A stretch of DNA of 64,000 nt from an uncultured Acidimicrobiales bacterium (GTDB lineage Bacteria; Actinomycetota; Acidimicrobiia; Acidimicrobiales; SZUA-35), in the NCBI GenBank assembly GCA_937922805.1, contig CALAJV010000014.1:31741-95740 (forward strand), read 5' to 3'. Made by a program: the position numbers and the translations under genes. How positions within the stretch are numbered: position 1 is the first letter of the stretch; every line of letters starts with the position of its first letter. A model generated the notes under the pieces. That model was not told the DNA's origin. It did not search any database and was given only the letters and a program-made list of their open reading frames with translations. Positions 1-9,000 of this stretch are shown piece by piece.

Positions 1-13
1 GACCAGTAACTTG

Positions 14-87
14 TAGCGACGGTGGGACTTGAACCCACGACCTCTCGATTATGAGTCGAGCACTCTTACCAACTGAGCTACGTCGCC
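14..87 (-). tRNA. tRNA-Met (CAU), elongator type
   Basis: Read on the minus strand this folds as a complete cloverleaf. The acceptor 5' strand GGCGACG (81-87) pairs with CGTCGCT (15-21, first pair G-U), and the discriminator is A at 14. The anticodon stem is CTCGA/TCGAG with loop CTCATAA, giving anticodon CAT, and the T-arm holds TTCAAGT. CCA is not encoded. The first acceptor pair and the absence of three G-C pairs at the base of the anticodon stem point to the elongator rather than the initiator. A lysidine-modified Ile-tRNA with the same anticodon is the alternative but is less like this sequence. Confidence 0.95.
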
Positions 88-190
88 CCGAGTTACTGCC
101 GCTAAGGCTACCGAGCCGGGTAGGCAGTCACAATCGAATTTGTTGGCAATAAGACAGATGAACGTCTGCCTCAAGCTATTTCAACCGAGG

Positions 191-1201
191 CTACTCACCA
201 GCAACACAAACGATGACTTCCATCACATTCGACTCAGCGTTCTGTCGATTAATCGTGAAGGTGTCGATAGCTACCGGAACTTCAAACTGGTGACTCTTCC
301 AGCCGCCAACTCCGTCTAGCTCGATATTGAACCCGTCGCCGGGGATACCAACGGCGATCAGGCCGCTGACAGCGTTATCGGAGTCCTGAGCCAGTCGAAT
401 CTCCGAAACCAGAACTGGTTGTTGAAGGCCGAGCTCGACGGTGACCGAAGAGTCATATCCCGGTTCCCAGCCCTTGAAATAGTATGGCCCGTCTTGTTCG
501 TCGACCAGGTTGACCATTCGCATCCAGCCAGTGTTCTCGCCGACATAGCGCAACGAGGCTCGCTCCAACGGGGCGCGACGGCCGGACGGGCAAATTGAAA
601 CGTCGACGACAACACCTTGATCAAGCTCGGGAAGCGGGTCGTCGGTGCCCGTCGTTGTCGTAGAGTGAACAGTCGTGCTCGGCGCAGAGCCCTCATCGGT
701 ACCTTCAGTAGCCGACGAGATTTCTTCTGGATCACCGTTTTGCGGCTCATCAATCGAATCTTGTTCGAGCTCGTCGACAACCAGCGTCTCTTCTACGTTT
801 GTTCCAGCGGAACCAGCCAGTCCGTCGGTTGCCTCCGGACCTGAGTTCTCTGTCTCGCCATCTTCGATCAAAGACCCTTGACTGTTGGAGAGGCCTTCAC
901 TGCTTCCAACCTCAATCTCAACTGCTGATTCTCGGCCCAGCGGGCCAGCAACGGCCCATGCGCCGCCGGCGACGACGAGCAAACCAGCCGCAATAGCCAG
1001 CACCCGGCTCGCGAGTTTCGGCTTTGGATAGCTGTCCAACTCGTTGTTGGTTACAGAAGACAGATTCTGAGCCGGAGATTGGCTAGCGGTAAGACTGTCG
1101 GATTCAAGACGAGTCGGCTCAAACTGGCGGCCACCCACTCGGCTACGAGTGCTGTCCAGCCGTCGCTGATGAGCGGCGCGAAGTTGTTGGTCAAGATCCA
1201 T
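191..1201 (-). CDS. Single-pass membrane partner of ECF sigma factor, discoidin-like outer domain
   Basis: This 336-residue protein has a polar N-terminus (1-64), one membrane segment (about 65-87), an acidic Ser/Thr/Glu linker to about 205, and a C-terminal globular domain with two cysteines. That domain contains a VELGLQQPVLVSEIRL-type strand pattern typical of discoidin/F5-8 type C folds, so it may bind sugars or cell-wall material outside the cell. The chosen ATG at 1201 overlaps the end of the upstream ECF sigma gene by 11 bp; a longer frame to 1258 lies wholly inside the sigma gene. Position implies an anti-sigma or sensor role, but no zinc HxxxCxxC anti-sigma motif is present, so the role is inferred from context. 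Confidence 0.72.
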   Translation of the reverse strand: MDLDQQLRAAHQRRLDSTRSRVGGRQFEPTRLESDSLTASQSPAQNLSSVTNNELDSYPKPKLASRVLAIAAGLLVVAGGAWAVAGPLGRESAVEIEVGSSEGLSNSQGSLIEDGETENSGPEATDGLAGSAGTNVEETLVVDELEQDSIDEPQNGDPEEISSATEGTDEGSAPSTTVHSTTTTGTDDPLPELDQGVVVDVSICPSGRRAPLERASLRYVGENTGWMRMVNLVDEQDGPYYFKGWEPGYDSSVTVELGLQQPVLVSEIRLAQDSDNAVSGLIAVGIPGDGFNIELDGVGGWKSHQFEVPVAIDTFTINRQNAESNVMEVIVCVAGE

Positions 1202-1727
1202 TGCTTGACTCCATGGTTGGTAGCGGGTCGCCGTCTTCTTCGTTCGAAACGTGATCAAGTAAGTCGGCTAGCTTACGACGAGCCTGACTGAGATGTGACG
1301 TTGCAGTCGAGACAGTGCAATCGAGAATCTCGGCAATCTGAGCGGTTGAGGCATCTTCTTGGTAGAACAGCGCAATGGCAGCCCGTTGCTTTGGGGCCAG
1401 GGTTGCTACTGCTTCCCAAATTCCAGCGTCTTCGGTGGGCGACTCCGGACTTGAGATTGTCTCCAGCTTGTGGCGTCCGAGTCCGACAACTTCTCGCATA
1501 CTTCGACGGCGACGAGTGAGCGCTAAGTTGATCGTCACCCGCCGAAGCCACGCTCCTGGTTTGTCATAGCCAACAAGTTGTGGCCATCGGTTGTGAGCGC
1601 GGGTCATCGCTTCTTGAGCCAGATCTTCCGCTAGTTGGCTGTCGCCGCAGATGGTGTGGGCAAGTGCGACCATGGCTGGGAACTCAACTCGGTAAAACGT
1701 CTCGAAGTCGTCTTCGGCGTCAACCAT
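1191..1727 (-). CDS. ECF RNA polymerase sigma factor (SigE-like)
   Basis: This 178-residue sigma-70 family protein has region 2 at about 8-75 (FYRVEFPAMVALA, then AEDLAQEAM and RWPQL) and region 4 near the C-terminus (LAPKQRAAIALFYQEDAS followed by the helix-turn-helix AQIAEILDCTVSTATSHL). It lacks regions 1 and 3, as ECF factors do. The ATG at 1727 begins MVDAEDDFETFY and follows a GGGG stretch; the frame stays open to 1877, but that extension is not sigma-like. It is translationally coupled to the discoidin-like membrane protein downstream, its probable regulator. It resembles the actinobacterial SigE-like subfamily. Confidence 0.9.
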   Translation of the reverse strand: MVDAEDDFETFYRVEFPAMVALAHTICGDSQLAEDLAQEAMTRAHNRWPQLVGYDKPGAWLRRVTINLALTRRRRSMREVVGLGRHKLETISSPESPTEDAGIWEAVATLAPKQRAAIALFYQEDASTAQIAEILDCTVSTATSHLSQARRKLADLLDHVSNEEDGDPLPTMESSNGS

Positions 1728-1972
1728 TTGAGCCCCACTGCTGATTTGTCGACGTATTCTGCGTCCCCGATCGCATCGGGCAGGAGAGCCGCCGACGGCA
1801 ACGGCTAGCGCGACGCCCATCGTTGGCATCACTGGCATGAGCGAGCGTGAGACCGTGGACTGCATACCTACACACACTCACCACCACCCCGGATTGTCTA
1901 GTTTCCCAAGCAAATTCTTGCCAGTTTCTTCAAAACCAGCTGATTTAGCCGAACTTCGCCGAATATAGCCCC

Positions 1973-3184
1973 TCAGTTCAAACTATCGACACAGGCGTAG
2001 ACTGCGTCGACCAACGCTTGACCCCGACTATTCAGAAGAATTCCAGGCCCCATATTGTTCATGGCATACCCGAAAGCCAGTTTGTTTTCTGGGTCAGCGA
2101 ATCCGATGCTCCCGCCCGCCCCAACGTGACCAAATGCGCTGCGACCAAGGACAACGCTGTCTCGGTCCCCGTCGACCCGACGACGGTTGTCCATTGATTT
2201 CATGAACCCGAGGCTGAACCGAGTTGGCAACAACAGCGTGGCATCTTGATCGGTCGCTACCGATACGTCACTCATCTTGGAAATTGCGTCCTCCGAGAAA
2301 ACCTCTCCGCCACCAGTGGCGAGCGGCGTGTAGAAGCGAGCCAATCCACGTCCGTTCGTTAGGCCACCGGCCCCGCCAATTTCGGCTCGGCGGACCGAAG
2401 GGCTATTCGGATCGAAGCCTCCGGTATTAAGTAGAGCAAGTCGCTGCAGCGACCCTGGCTGATCGATAACGACCCGAGCGAAATACGACATTTCCTCCAA
2501 GTTGGGTTTCGGTTGGAATACCGGAGCAGCTCGATGCTCATGTTCCTCTGGGAGGCCGATCCAAAAATCAGCATCGAACGGTTCAGCTATCTCTTCGGCG
2601 AAGAATTGACCAAGAGATTTTCCCGACACCCGTCGAACGAGCTCGCCCACCGTCCAACCGAACGTCAGCATGTGATAGCCGTTGCGAGTCCCGGGATCCC
2701 ACCACGGTTCCGCAGCCGCGATCGCTTCAACCATGTGGTCCCAATCTCGACACACCCCGTCAGCTAGCCGTTCCCGTAGCGCGGGAACGCCAACCGAGTG
2801 GTTTAGCATCATTCGGACAGTAGCTTTTTCTTTCCCGTTGACGGCAAATTCCGGCCAGTAGTCACCTACGAGAGCATCCAGATCAAGGAAACCTCGGTCA
2901 GCCAAAAGGTGGGCGCAGGCTGCGGTCGCTCCCTTGGTACAAGAGAACACAACCACAATCGTGTCCTGATCCCACGGACTGCCGTCGCCATCTTTGACCC
3001 CACCCCAAAGGTCAACCACTCGTTGTCCACCAACGGTGACATGCACTGATGCCCCGTGCTCGCCTCGAGCCACAAAGTTACGTTCAAACTCAGCTCGGAC
3101 CTGCTCAAAACGCTCATCGCAGTGACCAGTGATCGGACCTTCAACCAACGGAGTACTCACCGACTCACTCGGTGGTGAACTCAT
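1973..3184 (-). CDS. Serine hydrolase of the beta-lactamase/EstB family
   Basis: A 403-residue class C beta-lactamase-like protein. The catalytic SxxK motif is SCTK at residues 81-84, and the second motif tyrosine is in NGYHM (Tyr170). A Y-x-M in place of the penicillinase Y-x-N argues for an esterase or carboxylesterase (EstB-like) rather than a true beta-lactamase. The late GHVGAGGSIGF stretch fits the third active-site motif. There is no signal peptide, so it is probably cytoplasmic. The start at 3184 is supported by AAAGGAG about 7 nt upstream; an in-frame start at 3220 lacks this. The substrate cannot be told from sequence. Confidence 0.85.
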   Translation of the reverse strand: MSSPPSESVSTPLVEGPITGHCDERFEQVRAEFERNFVARGEHGASVHVTVGGQRVVDLWGGVKDGDGSPWDQDTIVVVFSCTKGATAACAHLLADRGFLDLDALVGDYWPEFAVNGKEKATVRMMLNHSVGVPALRERLADGVCRDWDHMVEAIAAAEPWWDPGTRNGYHMLTFGWTVGELVRRVSGKSLGQFFAEEIAEPFDADFWIGLPEEHEHRAAPVFQPKPNLEEMSYFARVVIDQPGSLQRLALLNTGGFDPNSPSVRRAEIGGAGGLTNGRGLARFYTPLATGGGEVFSEDAISKMSDVSVATDQDATLLLPTRFSLGFMKSMDNRRRVDGDRDSVVLGRSAFGHVGAGGSIGFADPENKLAFGYAMNNMGPGILLNSRGQALVDAVYACVDSLN

Positions 3185-3242
3185 AATCCGCTCCTTTGTT
3201 CGTCGGGACAGTGGCACCAATCCCGGTCGCCGACATTAGTGG

Positions 3243-3938
3243 TCAAGGCTCAATATGAGACCGATCCGGGCCCAATACCAGTCTCGGAAACGGGCCGGGC
3301 GCAGCGAGAGCCTCAGCCAACTCAGATTGATAACTATGGCGCGATATTTCTTCGGCTCCAAGCGACTGCAGGTGGTTAGTTTGCCATTGGACATCAATCA
3401 GAACCGGCTGAGTCGAGCCAGGTTCTGGTTGAACAAGCTCGACAAGTCGCATTAGTGCCACTTTGGAAGCATCGGTCCGCCGATGAAACATTGACTCTCC
3501 GGCAAAGAACGACCCCATGCCGACACCGTATAACCCACCGGCTAGAGAGTCTTCATCCCAAATCTCAATTGAGTGAACCCAGCCCATTCGATGCAGCTCG
3601 CTGTAGGCAGCCAAAATCTTGTCGTCAATCCAGCTACCGGTTCGCAGAGGGTCGGCGCATCCAAGAATAACTTGGTCAAAAGCAGTGTTGATGGTGGTCC
3701 GAAAACGTCTTGCCGACTTTCGAAGAGACTTCGAAACCCGAAGCTTGCTCGGTCGAATGATCCCCCTGTGCTCGGGACTAAACCAGCCGAACGTTCCATC
3801 CACCGGCATCGGGAAACAACCGTGCTGATAGGCGCTGAGAACAGTTCCCGGATTTAGGTCGGCCCCAATCGCAACCAAATCTTGCCCTTTGGGCATTTGA
3901 CCGAACAAAGGGAATTCCCATTGAGTAGGAACCGGCAT
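3243..3938 (-). CDS. aat: Leucyl/phenylalanyl-tRNA--protein transferase
   Basis: This enzyme moves Leu or Phe from aminoacyl-tRNA to N-terminal Arg/Lys of proteins, marking them for ClpS/ClpAP-type degradation. The 231 residues show the family landmarks: YQHGCFPMP near residue 40, WFSPEHRGII, the GLYGVGMGSFFAGESMF core, and DVQWQTNHLQSLGA near the end (Cys is usual at the second position of that motif, Val here). The length matches the family. It lies 58 bp beyond the hydrolase start and on the same strand, but a shared function is not evident. Confidence 0.95.
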   Translation of the reverse strand: MPVPTQWEFPLFGQMPKGQDLVAIGADLNPGTVLSAYQHGCFPMPVDGTFGWFSPEHRGIIRPSKLRVSKSLRKSARRFRTTINTAFDQVILGCADPLRTGSWIDDKILAAYSELHRMGWVHSIEIWDEDSLAGGLYGVGMGSFFAGESMFHRRTDASKVALMRLVELVQPEPGSTQPVLIDVQWQTNHLQSLGAEEISRHSYQSELAEALAAPGPFPRLVLGPDRSHIEP

Positions 3939-4045
3939 CGTCGGTGCTAATGGTGGTATTCGGATTGGTTCAGCCGTTGTCAGCTCATCGATGTGTCCAT
4001 AGTAGCTGGCCTTAGTTGGCAGGCATTGTTCAGTGCAGGTGCAAC

Positions 4046-5326
4046 CTAGACGTCGTTAGTACGACGATCGACGATTCGGTTGTCGATGGCTTGCGCCATC
4101 CGATGGTCGTAGATGGCGAACTGGTTTCTTCCTGCCGCTTTGGCCTGATAAAGAGCCATATCAGCTCGCCGCAGAATCGACTCCGACTCCGTTGTCGTGT
4201 TGTATACGGCGATACCAACCGAGCAGCTCCTGGAAATGGTTCGGCCAAGGATGCGATACCGCTCTCGCAGAACATCTATTAGTCTCTGAGCCACAACTGA
4301 TGCCTGTTCAAGGCTAGTTCCGCGAAGCAAAACAACGAACTCATCGCCACCAAGGCGAGCAAGGAGATCGTCGCTAGAGACTGTGTTTTGCAAGCGACCA
4401 GCAATCGCGCGCAACATCTCGTCGCCCGCCTCATGCCCGAGCGTGTCATTCACCGACTTAAAGTCATCGATGTCCAAGATGAGCACGGCAAACGGTTGCC
4501 CCGACATCTCAGCGTTCTCTAGTTCATGCTCTAACAGTTTTCGATTCGCAACCCGAGTCAACCAATCGGTCGAAGCTTGAATCTGCAAGGTTTCATTGAG
4601 TTGGCGTAGCTCGTTTTCGCGAGCCACCGTGTCGCTGATGTCGCGCTCGACTGAATACCAAAGGTTGGTTTCTTTGTCGAACGACGCGCGAATAGCTACA
4701 GGAACTTCGGTGCCATCAACCCGAGTCACCGTGGCCCGAATTTCGCCTTGTCCGCTCCTAAGAACCGCGACCATTTCGTCGTGGTACTCCTCGTCGGGGA
4801 CAAAGAAGTTCCGCACATCCATGCCGAGAGGATTCTCAATTCCACCCAGTTCCGCTGCTGCCCGGTTGCAATATTTCACCCGCCCGTTGGTATCGGATAC
4901 GACGAATCCATCAGAAGCCAGGTCTGCCAGCTTCAGCAAGTCTGACAGTTTCGAATCAGATGCTAGTAGTCGCTCCATTGGTCGACCAATGAGAAGGCCT
5001 TGTCGGTCAAGGTCGTCTAGTTGGAGACCAACAAAGTTGTAGTTAACAAACATGCCGTCGTTGCGAAGCATGAGTCGATCGAATGAAACCACTTCGCCTT
5101 CGCTCGCTCGTTGCCGCAATCCAGGTGGTGCCTGGTCATCGGGAATGCAGAATCTGTGGAGCTTTTCTCCGATCATTTGATCTGGGGTCCATCCGAGCCC
5201 GTTAGCTCCATCAGCGTTGACATCGGTGATGTAGATAGCGGTCGGATCCAAGATCAGCACCAAATCTGGCAGGCGGTCGAAGACGTACCTCAACGCCTCT
5301 GCAGGTAGATCCGACCGCTCACTCAT
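4046..5326 (-). CDS. PAS-PAS-GGDEF diguanylate cyclase
   Basis: A 426-residue cytoplasmic protein with two PAS domains (about 10-115 and 130-245), a short linker helix and a C-terminal GGDEF domain. The active-site motif RLGGDEF is intact at 324-330, so synthesis of cyclic di-GMP is expected. The inhibitory I-site RxxD is missing: the residues five upstream read SSDD. Product inhibition may therefore be weak. ATG 5326 has AGAGG just upstream; an in-frame extension to 5377 has no such site. No membrane segment is seen, so the PAS domains probably sense a cytoplasmic ligand or redox signal. It is a single gene, divergent from the ECF gene at 5526. Confidence 0.92.
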   Translation of the reverse strand: MSERSDLPAEALRYVFDRLPDLVLILDPTAIYITDVNADGANGLGWTPDQMIGEKLHRFCIPDDQAPPGLRQRASEGEVVSFDRLMLRNDGMFVNYNFVGLQLDDLDRQGLLIGRPMERLLASDSKLSDLLKLADLASDGFVVSDTNGRVKYCNRAAAELGGIENPLGMDVRNFFVPDEEYHDEMVAVLRSGQGEIRATVTRVDGTEVPVAIRASFDKETNLWYSVERDISDTVARENELRQLNETLQIQASTDWLTRVANRKLLEHELENAEMSGQPFAVLILDIDDFKSVNDTLGHEAGDEMLRAIAGRLQNTVSSDDLLARLGGDEFVVLLRGTSLEQASVVAQRLIDVLRERYRILGRTISRSCSVGIAVYNTTTESESILRRADMALYQAKAAGRNQFAIYDHRMAQAIDNRIVDRRTNDV

Positions 5327-5525
5327 ACCTCTCTTTTCGGCATAGATAGAAGGTCTTTTAGGACTCAGTCGCCACACTTGCCGGATTCAACGTTCCCCTT
5401 AAGCTCTGGCGCCTCGGTCGAGCAGTTGAGAATTGACAGCAATTTTTGGAAGGATTTGGCGAATCTTGGCGTCTAATGGTTGTGACAATCCCAAATCCAG
5501 CCCAAACAGCGGCGAACGATCAGCG

Positions 5526-6089
5526 ATGATGGTCGATGTGACCGAGCCGCCGACAACCGACCTGGACCTGATTAGGCGAGCGATCAACGGTGACCATCAA
5601 TCGTTCGCTCATCTAATTCAGACTCACGACGACCGAATGAGAGCAGTCGCGTACCAAATGATGAGCGATCGCAACGCCATGGACGACGTTCTCCAAATTT
5701 CTTACCTAAAAGCGTTTAGAAGTTTGGCCGCGTTCCGAGCCGAAGCCAGCTTCAGCTCTTGGCTTCACCGAATAGTGGTCAATGTCTGCCTCGACGAAAT
5801 AAGGAAGACACAGCGAAAGGCCGAAGTCTCGCTCGAATCGGTGGCGAATCTCGCCTCGTCCACGTCGATCGAAGATCAATACGCAACCAGCGCATCGCTA
5901 CACACCGCACTGCAACGACTATCCCCAGACATGCGTTCCGTCGTGATTCTGGTTGATGGTCAAGGGCTTAGCTACCAAGAAGCAGCCCTAATCCTAGACA
6001 CACAGGCCGGCACCGTCGCCAGTCGCCTAAGCCGAGCCCGAACCGCACTACGCCAGCATCTTGGCCTCCCCAAGGAATCAATCCAATGA
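5526..6089 (+). CDS. ECF RNA polymerase sigma factor
   Basis: A 187-residue ECF sigma factor. Region 2 carries DDVLQISYLKAFRSL and the FSSWLHRIVVNVCLDEIRK core; region 4 carries LSPDMRSVVILVDGQGLSY followed by the recognition helix AALILDTQAGTVASRLSRAR. The start is the first of two adjacent ATGs at 5526 and 5529; the frame runs further upstream but without sigma-like sequence. Its TGA overlaps the ATG of the next gene (ATGA), showing translational coupling to the large membrane protein that is its likely anti-sigma or sensor. Confidence 0.9.
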   Translation: MMVDVTEPPTTDLDLIRRAINGDHQSFAHLIQTHDDRMRAVAYQMMSDRNAMDDVLQISYLKAFRSLAAFRAEASFSSWLHRIVVNVCLDEIRKTQRKAEVSLESVANLASSTSIEDQYATSASLHTALQRLSPDMRSVVILVDGQGLSYQEAALILDTQAGTVASRLSRARTALRQHLGLPKESIQ

Positions 6090-8026
6090 ACAACAATCAC
6101 AACCCCGGTTCTCGCAACGAACAACAAGACCCAGATCTGGCCGAACTATTCCGAGTCGACGAAGTTCCAACTCACAAATCGAGCTTTTGGAGCGACCTGC
6201 AAACAGATCTTCGAACCGATGCAGCTGTCCGGAAGAGCCAACCGAAAAACGCAACAGCGCCCGACCCGACCACCGTCTACCAGGCAGGGCCGCAGCCTAT
6301 AAACGATGGCGAGCAACCCCCGATTGTCTCTCTCGATCAGGCTCGGCGGAACCGGCGGGCGATGCCTCTAGCTGCAGCAGCCGCGGTAATCGCTGTCCTT
6401 GGTGGCGTCGCAATTTGGTTGGGCGTAACAAACATCGACTCAGTCGAGGTTACAGAGACCGCTGCTGAGCAACCGGAGCCAGGTCAACTCGCCGACGACG
6501 ATCTCGATGTTGGCAGTAGCGGTGACGTATCTGGCTCAGCGCGGGGCCTTGAACGCTCCGATGGTGATTCTTCGAGCGGAGCAACAACAGACGATCAAAA
6601 CGCTACTAGCGATTCAGCTGCCGACGGCTCATCAAGTCCATCTGTCGACTACACGGTCGGCAACCCGCAGATGGCGAACCTTGGCCGTGGCTCGTTCTCA
6701 GGTTTCAGCCCCAATAACGAACGTGTTCTGGTCGTTGACCTTCTCGGAAACGGACAAACCGGATGTGAGGGGGCCGAGGTTTTGGCCTTGTACAGCCAAG
6801 ACTTGCGTGCTGGCGACCGGGTGATTGCGCTACGTGACAGTTTCGTTGAAACTGGAGGCCTTGATCTGAAAATCCTGGGCCCGGTTGAAAGCGACGGGAC
6901 CGTCAAAGTGGCCGGAACGGACTTCTGTGATGGTTTCCGGAATACAACTTGGACCGCGACCATGACCGGAGAAGGCCAGCTCACCGATGTACAAAAGCTG
7001 GCAATCGATGAAGATGTCGAGCTTGACGTTGGGGTGGCCTTTGTCGATGACCCGTTCGAACAAGGTGACGTCATTTCTCTAAGTGACGGCGCGACTGTAG
7101 CGTCGCCTGACGGTCAGTTCGAGCTAGTTAGAACCGCCGATTCGCTCGTCATAGCAGATCAAGATCAACAACGCTTTGAACTCCCCTTCGCGACCGATGA
7201 TCTGTATCCGGAAATAGCATGGAGTCCGAATGACGGCGTTGTGGCCATTTCTACCAGGGACAGCCAAGGGCGGCGAAGTACCTACCTCTGGGATTTCCAA
7301 ACTGGAAAAACAAGCCAGTCCCTAACCGACGAATGGACACGGGATCTCGCTTTTGACTCCAGCGGTCAACTATTGGGAATGACAGTTGTCGACGGAGCCG
7401 AGCAATCGATTCTTGTGGTCAATTTCGGAGAGAAAAAATCGTTCAGCACTGCCAACGCCGCCTCATCGCCGAACGAGGACAGCGCGACACCGGACAACCC
7501 AGGTCAACCAAGCGCTTCCAAACCTTGTTCTGCTTCGGCCGCACCCCCAGGCGCCTTAACCAGCAACGGTGTAACCCCAGCGGCAGCTGAGACAATGGCC
7601 AACATTGATTTGGCGGCCTCGATGTGCGACTGGGATTTGTTCGAGCAGCTGGTCGACGATAACTTCACTGCTAGTTTCGGAGGAGGAGAAGCAATCGAGT
7701 TGTGGCAAGCTTCGGAACAGTTCTGGTTCGATGGAGACATGGGCCGAAAGTCGACGATGCAACTCCTCCGTCAATTGCTTCGGGAGCCGAGCGGACCCCT
7801 TTCCGATCGAAGCGAAGACGGGACAGCCGCAACCGTTTGGCCTCAAGTATTTAACTCCGATCGGGGTTGTGATAGCTATACCGACGAAGACATCGCGAGC
7901 ATGGGTCGGCTCGACTACGGACCCGATGACATTGACGCAGGGTGCGAGTTTGCTGAAGGCTACATTGGGTTCAGAACCGCGATAGCCGATGATGGCCAAT
8001 GGATGTTTTTCATCGCTGGAGACTAG
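6086..8026 (+). CDS. Membrane-anchored ECF partner with propeller-like outer domain
   Basis: This 646-residue protein has a cytoplasmic N-terminus (1-90), a membrane segment (about 92-113), an acidic Ser/Gly/Asp linker, and then two outer parts. The first (about 200-450) has repeated strands such as PEIAWSPNDGVVAIS and TRDLAFDSSGQLLGM, which resemble TolB/WD40 beta-propeller blades. The second (about 485-646), after a low-complexity linker, is compact with three or four Cys and no recognised family. The ATGA overlap with the sigma gene makes it the probable anti-sigma or signal sensor, but no classical anti-sigma zinc motif is present. Confidence 0.75.
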   Translation: MNNNHNPGSRNEQQDPDLAELFRVDEVPTHKSSFWSDLQTDLRTDAAVRKSQPKNATAPDPTTVYQAGPQPINDGEQPPIVSLDQARRNRRAMPLAAAAAVIAVLGGVAIWLGVTNIDSVEVTETAAEQPEPGQLADDDLDVGSSGDVSGSARGLERSDGDSSSGATTDDQNATSDSAADGSSSPSVDYTVGNPQMANLGRGSFSGFSPNNERVLVVDLLGNGQTGCEGAEVLALYSQDLRAGDRVIALRDSFVETGGLDLKILGPVESDGTVKVAGTDFCDGFRNTTWTATMTGEGQLTDVQKLAIDEDVELDVGVAFVDDPFEQGDVISLSDGATVASPDGQFELVRTADSLVIADQDQQRFELPFATDDLYPEIAWSPNDGVVAISTRDSQGRRSTYLWDFQTGKTSQSLTDEWTRDLAFDSSGQLLGMTVVDGAEQSILVVNFGEKKSFSTANAASSPNEDSATPDNPGQPSASKPCSASAAPPGALTSNGVTPAAAETMANIDLAASMCDWDLFEQLVDDNFTASFGGGEAIELWQASEQFWFDGDMGRKSTMQLLRQLLREPSGPLSDRSEDGTAATVWPQVFNSDRGCDSYTDEDIASMGRLDYGPDDIDAGCEFAEGYIGFRTAIADDGQWMFFIAGD

Positions 8027-8124
8027 GTCAGCGCTACCCAATCACAGCGCCAACGCGCCTGGTCCACCTCACGGTCGACTAGCCTGCTGGCAGTAACCTA
8101 GTTGCGAGCAACTCGTAGGTTTGT

Positions 8125-8190
8125 CAGCACAAAACTCTCTGTCAATACAGCACGCTGTCTAGAACCAGCACGCTGTCGGTACAGCACTGA
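8125..8190. promoter_or_regulatory. Iterated CAGCAC(GCTGTC) repeats ahead of a membrane gene
   Basis: CAGCACGCTGTC occurs exactly twice (8148-8159 and 8166-8177, 18-bp period), flanked by partial copies CAGCAC at 8125 and CAGCACTGA at 8182. They lie within 90 bp upstream of the start at 8210. Spacing and position suit binding sites for a regulator, but no promoter hexamers could be assigned with confidence. Confidence 0.4.
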
Positions 8191-8209
8191 GCCACGATAG
8201 GTAGAAGCA

Positions 8210-8992
8210 ATGAGCGACGGTCCAAACATCCCATCAAGCCTCATCCCCGAAGAACCCTCAGCCATGGGGCCAGGGAGCGGAATCCTTGCTCCGACCGAGG
8301 AAGAACCAACAAAGGGCCGACGACGAGGCAGGCGATCCCGAGCGACGAAGAAAGCCGGCGTGGCGTCACGGTTCGGGGGTCTCGTTGCAACACTGCTCGG
8401 ACTTCTTGGCGTCTTAGCTTCGATCGCCATGCTTTGGTTCGTATTTCGACTTGGCTTCGGCGCCGCCGATACCGCCAACGATCTAGCCGACCCTATAAGG
8501 TCCTCAGTGGACCGGCTTGAGGATCGAATCGACGAAACCGATGATCTCGTTGGCCGCGATGGTATTCAAGCTCAGAATCTAAACGAGCTTCGAGCCCGGG
8601 TAGACAGTTTGTCGGATCTTAGTGCCGGTGCTCGACGGGGTTTCTCGCTTATCGAAGATCATCCAATCTACGGTCAGCTACCAGCCGAACTATCAGAGCT
8701 CGACGCAGCACTTCAGGGTTTCGAATCTTCGTCGACCAGCATTACCGAACTAGTTGGAAGCCCTGGTGATCAAGTCGACGCTTCAGCAGCTGAGAACGTG
8801 GGCGAACAGCTAAACGCCATGCAGTCAAAAGTTTCCGACATCCAATCGGTCATTGACCGAGCGACCTCCTCGTTGACCAGGTGGATAAGAGTCGGCGCTC
8901 TCGCCGGATTCGGATTGACTCTGTGGAGTCTCTGGAGCCAACTCTGCCTGCTAAGACGTGGCCTTCGAGGCCTTAGAGGTCGGCAAGTCTAA
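8210..8992 (+). CDS. Two-pass membrane protein with central coiled coil, unknown function
   Basis: A 260-residue protein. A polar N-terminus with a basic cluster (GRRRGRRSRATKK, about 37-48) precedes TM1 (about 57-80). A long helical, probably coiled-coil stretch of about 130 residues rich in Asp/Leu/Ser follows, then TM2 (about 228-250). The basic cluster places the N-terminus in the cytoplasm, so the coiled coil would be outside. No family was recognised. It ends only 8 bp from the convergent PASTA gene at 9001 and sits among envelope-stress-type genes, which suggests but does not prove an envelope role. An AGG-containing stretch precedes the ATG. Confidence 0.7.
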   Translation: MSDGPNIPSSLIPEEPSAMGPGSGILAPTEEEPTKGRRRGRRSRATKKAGVASRFGGLVATLLGLLGVLASIAMLWFVFRLGFGAADTANDLADPIRSSVDRLEDRIDETDDLVGRDGIQAQNLNELRARVDSLSDLSAGARRGFSLIEDHPIYGQLPAELSELDAALQGFESSSTSITELVGSPGDQVDASAAENVGEQLNAMQSKVSDIQSVIDRATSSLTRWIRVGALAGFGLTLWSLWSQLCLLRRGLRGLRGRQV

Positions 8993-9000
8993 CTGACCGT

